Assembly (NCBI GenBank): GCA_001038565.1
Contig: LFJO01000006.1
Span: 322,261-386,260 of the forward strand
Direction: 5' to 3'
DNA length: 64,000 nucleotides
Source of the DNA: Alkalihalobacillus pseudalcaliphilus
Lineage (GTDB): Bacteria > Bacillota > Bacilli > Bacillales > Bacillaceae_D
Each line of letters begins with the position of its first letter. Position 1 is the stretch's first letter. A program made the position numbers and the translations under genes. This document shows, one piece after another, positions 53,901 through 60,900 of the stretch. The notes under the pieces were generated by a model. That model was not told where the DNA came from, searched no databases, and saw only the letters and a program-made list of their open reading frames with translations.

Positions 53901-55052
53901 CATTTCAGATTCTTGGTTCTTAAGTCTAAGCTGATGTTCCTTTTGTTCGTTCTTATGTAACGACTCCTCTTGCTTACACCGCTTCAATTCTTCCTCATTG
54001 CGTCGATCCTTCTCGCCCTGAAGCTCCTTTTCTAAATCCCATATCTTATGTGAACGTAAACGCTCTTTTTGCTTTTCGTTTACTGCTTGCTTTTGCTTTA
54101 ATACTTGCTGTTCCCCTATTAACGCTTCTATATCTGTCATTAATTGAGTTTCTTGCTCCTTAAAAGTCGTTAGAAGCTTTTGCTCGGCACCGAGCTTTTT
54201 ACTAGCCTTTATCCATTCCTGCCCTTGCTCTGCTAACCTCCGTTGGTTGTACGTATCATAGGCACGGTTTAGCGATTGAATCGCGTGCCACTCGCGCTCA
54301 AGCTGTTCAATCTGCTGTCTCGTTTCGTCCATTTGCTCAATCGTATCCGATAAATGGCGCAGATCATCCTCTGTTAAAGGTGGCAATGCCGCTTCTAGAA
54401 TTTCATAAATAACGGTAGGACGAAAATCCTTTGAAAGCTTTGGACTTCTTAGTTGAATCAACAATTTAATGAGATCCTCATAAGCCTCTAACGTATCGAA
54501 ACCAAATATATATTTATTTACCAATGCCATATATTCCTTTTGCGTCTGGACGATATAGCCACCTTCACCAATAACCGTTTCTAACTCGACACGTGAACGA
54601 GGAATTTTTTGCTTTTCATCACTGCTGTTTTCATATTTAAATAGCTCAATACCCTCACCGATTCGGCGATTGTCTGTAATGACAAAACCCCAGAACTTCA
54701 TCGGTTTATTTCTTTTTGCTTGTAAACCGATCCCCGTCGTTATATAGTGATCGGTGTTTCCCTTTTTGTATTCGATGTACAAATAACCGGTCCGTTCATC
54801 GCGGTCAACAACCTCTTTTTCCCCTAGTAAATAATCCTCCATCCGTCTAGCCTTAGAACCAAATGGGTCTAAACGATCAGGTGATTTCTTCCCGTCTAAT
54901 AAGACCGGTAAAAAGCTTTGCATCGTCACAGACTTACCTGAACCATTACTTCCTCTTAACAGTAATTTCCCATCAGAAAAATCAAATTGCTCTTCATCGT
55001 AATACCAAAAATTTAATAAACCTGCACGGTTCATTTTCCACTTATTGAACAC
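50928..55052 (-). CDS. jetC: Wadjet type II JetC (TIGR02680; SMC-like ATPase)
   Basis: A 1374-residue product from GTG 55052, chosen because GGGAAGGTG lies 6 bases upstream; an in-frame extension reads into jetB. It has an SMC/Rad50 layout: N-terminal MNRAGLLNFWYYDEEQ and Walker A GSNGSGKS (~35-41), long coiled coils (~250-640 and ~750-1020) around a central hinge-like region, and a C-terminal head with signature FSGGEKAMAMYIPLF and Walker B YIISLDEAFAGVD. It is the DNA loop-extruding motor of the anti-plasmid system. Start overlaps jetB by 11 bp. Confidence 0.93.
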   Translation of the reverse strand: MFNKWKMNRAGLLNFWYYDEEQFDFSDGKLLLRGSNGSGKSVTMQSFLPVLLDGKKSPDRLDPFGSKARRMEDYLLGEKEVVDRDERTGYLYIEYKKGNTDHYITTGIGLQAKRNKPMKFWGFVITDNRRIGEGIELFKYENSSDEKQKIPRSRVELETVIGEGGYIVQTQKEYMALVNKYIFGFDTLEAYEDLIKLLIQLRSPKLSKDFRPTVIYEILEAALPPLTEDDLRHLSDTIEQMDETRQQIEQLEREWHAIQSLNRAYDTYNQRRLAEQGQEWIKASKKLGAEQKLLTTFKEQETQLMTDIEALIGEQQVLKQKQAVNEKQKERLRSHKIWDLEKELQGEKDRRNEEELKRCKQEESLHKNEQKEHQLRLKNQESEMKAEQLEAEITDALEDMGHSASEASFQKHEMNVADYERKSETVFDYSIWNKEAKAHLEQLTVLVEQFREFDRVKELYESRNLDRAEEQKKLDQKRSEEKEWLHLFEEDKNKKRAELHEWVQEISWVHDQSEKLQQSSRLLEQLYESTQYEQVRVLYYDTYLAFQNEENQKLSRLTFERKQLEEQRQAKKEEWQVWKNQKDPEPPLAKESRQAREQLKKMGHSFMPFYAAVDFNDHISADVQSRIESVLMETGILNALVVDSEVQVEHDRVLTPTPVFFQQTLADFMKLDSDIASQNLREQVDAVLRSIVVTKSSRSTVVQDDGSYQIGLLQGHALPYEEVRYIGKTARARYRKEKMLELEQEIAVLTERIGQVAEQIGQVEQRLVDARGQMDGFPNDRDLQESYRQIKSTRFDIEQLKGYVEKLDHELQRIYISYQEKKYLINEQARHFNIEKKLSSYMLAKQEMANYKDQLSKLEKLHIKRIHELELLKRNKDELDEVKESVDELKGELNIADDLLIRLRQNIEKIEEQMRKEGAEDIRLQIRTVEEALTQIDHNLDRTKQELPKKENELEHVKEKITTQQHFCLFLEKAETAWATTFAMEYSYYFVWPKEGLEGLESRNIAEKAIKEYGHLVVEKDSSRVDSLLSSTFFSEGANLMEYRMSDYTKPAPLSDWMNEVPDEYRLYVEQWKSKASRRIVDLDYQGKRVSPYFVQDVIEQDREQREHLLNEQDQRLYEDILYKSVGSKLRSRIRRAKDWTRKMKSLMETRDTSSGLTFSIRWKPRTADLESELDTQDLVDLLMQDARLLKDEDLDRITGHFRSKIHNAKQLLEHKTQGQTLIQVLKEVLDYRKWFSFVLSYKRENEPRRELTNHAFYQFSGGEKAMAMYIPLFTACYSRYQEADEAAPYIISLDEAFAGVDENNIREMFEVVESLGFNYIMNSQVLWGDYDTVSSLSICELVRPKNADFVSVIQYEWDGASLLLSGEKEEILT

Positions 55053-56211
55053 TTTCTTCACCTTCCCTCGCTTGATAATCCTTTGGATATTCCCCGACCA
55101 TCCTTGGCAAAGCAGACTTAATGACAACTACTCCAGAGTGCCTGTCATACTCCATTAGCTCCCATTCAACTAAATAAGTAATGAGCTCATGACGAAGCTG
55201 TGTAATCGTCATATCGCGATATTGTTTACTCCAACCGCGCTGATACTTCTTCTGTAATTTCTCAAGCAGGCTCTCCCATTCGCTCATCATCAACTTCCAC
55301 TCGCCTAAATCATTGATAAAATCCTTCTGCACATTCTCTCTCAAAATGGCGCTAAGGTGTAAAACCACATCCATGACCCCTTTTTGATCCGGAAAAAGGG
55401 TATACCGCTGTTTTTTCTCATCGAGCATAAGCATCGCGGCATTTTTAAAAACTTCTAAACGAAAAGGTGTGTGGGCTTCAATATCTTCTCTTAAACGATT
55501 TCGATAGTTACGTATATAAGCAAAGTCTGAGTCCTCACCTTCACTACGGTGGATAACAGGTGATAAAAACAAGCGGCGATAGACACGCTTACGTCGTTCA
55601 TCGCCTTGATGCCGTTGCCACTCACTTTCAAGAATTTCATCCATCGTTTCATATTGAAACAAATCATCCGGATAGGAGCGCATGAAATAACGGGCATAAA
55701 CGGTTACTTCATATAACACTTCCTGCTCCTCATTCATCGCAAATAACTCAATATCGCCATCAACCGCTTTGATTAAATGTAAGTCAACCAGCTGCTTTAA
55801 AGCACGTACAAGTGATTTACGGTGCTGGTAATTCGTCCAATTAAGCGAAAACTCGCCCGGATACATATCGGCGATATCCTCCGTTAGCTCTGAGAGCAGA
55901 AATTGATCATCGACCGAGCGTCTTTCCGTGAAAGCAAGCCCGCAACAAAAAATCGCATAATCCATTGGTTCTTGAAAAGCTTGAATACCCATCCATTGCT
56001 TTGGTTCTACCGGAATTTTTTCTAGCTTAATAAAATGCTGGTGTATAATGAGCGTAAAACCAAGCTTTTCTGTGACATACCTTTTGATCACATGCTCCCT
56101 ATGCCTCACTTGTTGATAGACATCTGGTTCTACGGCACGTAATACCCAGAAGTTCTCCATCAAAATAGCAAGTGCTTCCTCTGCTCGCTCATCTAAACCT
56201 TCATTCTCCAC
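55042..56211 (-). CDS. jetB: Wadjet type II JetB (TIGR02678; DUF2398)
   Basis: A 389-residue product from GTG 56211, with AAGGTGG 8 bases upstream; a GTG six codons earlier (56229) is in frame but lacks a site. The product follows DUF2398: LDERAEEALAILMENFWVLR, FQEPMDYAIFCCGLAFTE, FSLNWTNYQHRKSLVRALKQ, and a winged-helix C-terminus with WELMEYDRHSGVVVIKSALP. JetB is the KiteA/B-like winged-helix subunit that bridges the SMC heads with JetA. It overlaps jetC and follows jetA by 25 bp. Confidence 0.9.
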   Translation of the reverse strand: MENEGLDERAEEALAILMENFWVLRAVEPDVYQQVRHREHVIKRYVTEKLGFTLIIHQHFIKLEKIPVEPKQWMGIQAFQEPMDYAIFCCGLAFTERRSVDDQFLLSELTEDIADMYPGEFSLNWTNYQHRKSLVRALKQLVDLHLIKAVDGDIELFAMNEEQEVLYEVTVYARYFMRSYPDDLFQYETMDEILESEWQRHQGDERRKRVYRRLFLSPVIHRSEGEDSDFAYIRNYRNRLREDIEAHTPFRLEVFKNAAMLMLDEKKQRYTLFPDQKGVMDVVLHLSAILRENVQKDFINDLGEWKLMMSEWESLLEKLQKKYQRGWSKQYRDMTITQLRHELITYLVEWELMEYDRHSGVVVIKSALPRMVGEYPKDYQAREGEESVQ

Positions 56212-56236
56212 TTCCTTCACCACCTTCACATTTCAC

Positions 56237-57730
56237 TTAATTCAAAAAACGAAAAATCACTTTCGGCATTTTCAATACGCCATCCTCTGATACTACTTCT
56301 ATATTATCGTTTCTGCTCATGACAACCTCTACTTCTCGTCCAAAATCTGTCTTTATAATTCGATCCTTTTTCCCCATTGCTTTTCCTATCCAAATGAGCA
56401 AAACCTTTCGTACCGACTTTTCTACCTTTCCTAATTGCTCCATATCAATCTCGTTATTATTGATATAGGTTTCAATTAGAGCTTTTTCCCTTTTTTGTTC
56501 CTCTAAATATCTTTGCTTCAATTCTTGTTTTTTGGTTTGATTATTAATAATCGCTCCCGCTTTCGTTTTTTCACGATAATTTCTAATTCGAGGTTTCGTT
56601 TCATGAATCATTGGCTCTTCGTCCCAAACATCTAAATAAATATCCTCTGACGGCACATGATTTCCTTGGAAATGACGACTATGAAAAACGCCAAAAACAA
56701 CAGAGGAAAGCTGATGTGCTAAGTCTATATCATCGATCCCGTCAAACCATTTAGCTAAGTGCATATAGTCTTTTTTGCGGCTATGAAAATGCTGGTGTCG
56801 CTCCCCAAGACGTTGAACGATTCGTGTCATTCTCCGGATGGCTTCATTCGTCCTGAGCTCAAGCATCACAAACTCACTCTCCCCATGCTCATTCCCTAAA
56901 AACCACGAAGTGATACTGCTCCACTTTTCGTATAATTCTTGTAACGGATTCTCCTCTTTACCCTCCCCTTCTTTATTTTCATTAAAACGAAAGGTTTGCT
57001 GCTGATGCCTTGTTACCTGAACAAAAAAAGCCTCAAGCTCCTTATTTGTTATAGACACAAGTAATTCTTGTGTTTGTAATGCTGTACTTTGCAAAGCAAT
57101 GATAAAATCGCGTAAATACATAGTAAACTGGTCCTTATAAATGAGGAATGCTTCAGTTTGCATACGCTCTTCCACTTCTTCACTATTAATATAGGCAATA
57201 TAATCCGATGTATTTTGGGTAATCTGCCTGAAATACGTTAAGGCATCATTCCAAACCTGGGCACATTCTTCATCTGATTCATGATGGGAACCTATAATGA
57301 TTCGCTCAATACGAAGAAAAGTCTGATAAAGCCTTTCAAACTGTTTCTTTTCTAAGGAACCACCAAAGGACTCTCCTATGCCTTCAAGCTGGATGATCAT
57401 TCGTTCAAATTCAACCGTATATGGGGTACATTGATAGCGAAATCTCTTTTTCTTAAACTCTTCGATTGTTTTCGATTTTCCTAATTCCTGCCTTGCAATT
57501 AAATTGCCCCATCTTACAAGTGAGTCTAAGTCCTGATGCAGCTCTTCCATTTCATATTTTTTAAAAGCATAATCCCTCTGCAAATAAGCATGAATCTCTT
57601 CCGAAAATAGAAATTCACGCATCCGCTCATGCTGTATATAAAAATAACGCAAAATTGCCCGATAACTCCAAGCCTTTTCCGCCGTTAAATACGTCGCTTC
57701 CTTCACCCGTTTCGTTGGATAGTGTTCCAT
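56237..57730 (-). CDS. jetA: Wadjet type II JetA (TIGR02677; DUF2397, kleisin-like)
   Basis: A 497-residue product from ATG 57730, preceded by AAAGGTGG. DUF2397 features are ATYLTAEKAWSYRAILRYFY near the start, LDSLVRWGNLIARQELGK, the long helical middle, and RLGERHQHFHSRKKDYMHLAKWFDGIDD. The C-terminal domain has VRKVLLIWIGKAMG. JetA is thought to act as kleisin, joining the JetC heads. First gene of the four-gene operon; the order A-B-C-D with overlaps is the standard type II layout, here complete and without visible disruption. Confidence 0.9.
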   Translation of the reverse strand: MEHYPTKRVKEATYLTAEKAWSYRAILRYFYIQHERMREFLFSEEIHAYLQRDYAFKKYEMEELHQDLDSLVRWGNLIARQELGKSKTIEEFKKKRFRYQCTPYTVEFERMIIQLEGIGESFGGSLEKKQFERLYQTFLRIERIIIGSHHESDEECAQVWNDALTYFRQITQNTSDYIAYINSEEVEERMQTEAFLIYKDQFTMYLRDFIIALQSTALQTQELLVSITNKELEAFFVQVTRHQQQTFRFNENKEGEGKEENPLQELYEKWSSITSWFLGNEHGESEFVMLELRTNEAIRRMTRIVQRLGERHQHFHSRKKDYMHLAKWFDGIDDIDLAHQLSSVVFGVFHSRHFQGNHVPSEDIYLDVWDEEPMIHETKPRIRNYREKTKAGAIINNQTKKQELKQRYLEEQKREKALIETYINNNEIDMEQLGKVEKSVRKVLLIWIGKAMGKKDRIIKTDFGREVEVVMSRNDNIEVVSEDGVLKMPKVIFRFLN

Positions 57731-57962
57731 AGTAACCACCTTTCAATTATAACGTTCTACTCATATTATAATAAGTCATTCGTCATATAGGACTTATAAC
57801 CTTCATCCTTCAACAAATTCCTACTAATAATTCTTAAGATATAATTAAATAAGTCGAATTAAAGGATATTTCCTTAATTTTATCGAATATCAAAAATACC
57901 TAGTTTTTTTGTGCATTATTAGTCTTTTATTCCTATCAATTTAAAAAAGGAGGAAATTCCAT
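57731..57962. promoter_or_regulatory. divergent promoter region, jet operon / giant helicase gene
   Basis: 232 AT-rich bases between divergent starts. A minus-strand TATAAT (57765-57770) is a -10 candidate for jetA; a plus-strand TATAAT near 57840 is one for the helicase gene. Neither has a good -35. No strong palindrome was seen. Confidence 0.4.
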
Positions 57963-60900
57963 ATGGAAAAAATAACATGTGACATTAAATACGATCATAA
58001 AGTTAACTTTGCTTTACAGCAAAGTCATATTCCCGTTATCAAGTCATTATCTATTCAAAATAAGACAGAATCAAAGTTGAGCAATCTAAAAATAACTATA
58101 CAATCTGATCCGTATTTTTCTCACCCTTACCAGCTTCACATAGAAAATTTACCAGAATCAGAAACAATTGAGTTAAAACCAGAACTTCTCTTATCTACTT
58201 CTTTTCTAAGTCAATTGGAAGAAAGTATTAGCGGGCAATTACATATTCAAATATTTGAAAATGATCTAACCATTTACTCTGATCAAATAAAGATCGATAT
58301 ACTATCATTTGATTGTTGGCCCGGAGGAGCTATCTTACCTGAAATTATCTCTAGCTTCATCACTCCAAATCGACCATTCATACTAGAAATCATCAAAAAA
58401 TCAGCTAGTATCCTTGAAAAAAACACAGGCTCTACTGCATTTGATGGATACCAAAGTGGTGACCCTAATCGTGTGATCGCACAACTAGCCTCTATTTTTA
58501 CATCGATACAGTCTTTTGGAATCTCCTATATAAATCCACCTGCTAGCTTTGAAGAAAACGGACAAAAAATCAGATTTCCAGATTTAATTCAACAGCACCG
58601 ATTAGGGACTTGTTTAGACTTAACACTTCTTTATGCAGCTTGTGCAGAAGCTATAGGTATTCATCCCATAATCATCTTTTTGCGCGGACATGCCTTTCCA
58701 GGCTTCTGGTTAAAGGACTTTGCTTTATCAGAAAGCTACCAAGATGATCAAAGCATCATTACTAAACATTTAGCAGATGGTATTAACGAAATTCTTATTA
58801 TTGAATCGACATTATTAACAAACTCACAATCTTCATTTCAATCCGCTATATTAAAAGCAAAGGAACAACTCAATGAGCCAAACTCATTTCAATATTTTAT
58901 TGATGTCTATCGAAGTAGAATTGGTCAAATCAAACCATTAGCCATACAAGTAAATAATGATACTCAACTTAAAGTATCAGAAGTTGAAGATACACTTGTT
59001 AGGTTTAATGAGAAACTAAGCTTCGAGCAGGTACAAATCATTCCCGAAAGCGAACAAACAGCTCAAGAACATAACAAAGTACTTTATTGGCAAAATAAAC
59101 TTATTGATATGAGTTTAAGGAATAATTTATTAAACTACCGTTTTACCAATCGCGGAATCCCGATTGTTACAGCGAATTTATCTCAAACCGAAGATTTATT
59201 AGCAATGGGGCAGAAAGTCTTTATTAAACCAGTTCCTAGTGAATGGAAGCAGTATGTAAGAGACTTCAGCTCTAGTGAATCATTAGTTCATTCACAAATT
59301 ATACAAGAAGACATGAAAAATAACCGCATCCGCTCAACGCTTACCGATATTGGATTAGAGAAGGAGCTTGTTAAGCTTTATCGTAACGCCAAAAATACAC
59401 TCGAAGAAAGTGGAGCGAACTCTTTATTTGTTGCATTAGGATTTTTAAAATGGTTTGATGATAAATCGTATACGAAAGAACGATTTTCCCCTATTCTATT
59501 AATGCCTGTTAACCTCGTTCGTGTGTCAGCAAAAAAAGGCTACTATGTACAAGCTCGAGATGAAGAAGTCCAAATTAATATTTCATTAATTGAATTTTTA
59601 AATCAGAAATTCGGTATAAATGCCTCAAGATTATATGACATACCTAAGGATGATCACGGAGCTGACGTTAAAAAGATTATGACCACACTCCGTAGGCTCA
59701 TTATGCCTATGGACAGATGGGATATACTTGAACAAGCTAGCATTGGATTATTTTCATTTTCCAAATTTGTAATGTGGAATGATCTCGTTCACCTTGCAGA
59801 GAAATTAAAAGAAAATCAAGTAGTAAAAAGTTTAATAGATGGCACATATCCTGGAGAAGTTAAAGATTCAAACTTATCTTCTTTAACAGCAGAAAAAGAA
59901 GCAGAGGCAATATCTTATATTCCACTAAGTTCTGATAGTACACAAACAGAAGCCATTTTAGCAATGGAGGATAACAATAGCTTTGTCTTACATGGACCAC
60001 CTGGCTCTGGAAAATCTCAAACAATTACAAATATGATTACACATGCATTAGGTTCAGGAAAAACAGTTCTTTTCGTAGCTGAAAAAATGGCTGCATTAAA
60101 TGTCGTACAGAAAAGATTAGCTGATATTGGCTTAGGAGATTTTTGTTTAGAGATTTACTCCAATAAAGGGCAAAAGAAAGATATATTGGCTCAACTTGAA
60201 GCGACCATTGAAAAACAAGCACAAACGAAAGAAACACCTTGGAGTGAAAAAACTAATGAATTAGTCCAATTAAAACAAGTTCTTAACGCTTATGTATTAG
60301 AACTCCATCAAAAGACCAATCTTAATCAAAGTATTTTTGAGATGATTGAGAGCTATTCAGCTATTGTTACGAACAATGCTGAATTAAGTCTAGACAGAGA
60401 AGCCGTGAAACTAACAGATGCCGCACAACTTACAAAAACTAAAGAGTTACTTAAACAAATAGAAATTACTGCTTCCAGTTGTACAGCACCTAGTGGGAAC
60501 CCTTGGAAAGGGATGAATGTTACTCAATATTCATTAAAATTACAGGATGAATTGCTAGAGAGCCTTAAAATTATCCAACAGGAAGGTACTAGGTTTGAAA
60601 ACATTGATAAAAAACTAGGACAACTTGGATTCATTTGCTCTAAGAAAGATAAAAAGTGGTATCAATTTATTCACAGTACTCTTCCCCTCTTTCAAAATAG
60701 TAAATACGGAAATAGAGATTTATTAGCTGACCCGAACTTTAATAGTATAACCGCTACGGTTAAAGCGACGATTCAAAAAGGGCAGGCATGTGATGAATCA
60801 AGAAAAATGGTAAGTAAGAACTTTGATTTATCTATATTAAAAAAAGACATTGAGCCCCTTCTTCAAAAGATCCGCTCTGCTAATAACAGTTGGATTCTTA

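Noticed and set aside
55053..55127. Extended N-terminus of JetC
   Set aside because: The extra 25 codons lie inside jetB and do not look like the family start; the GTG at 55052 has the proper ribosome site.
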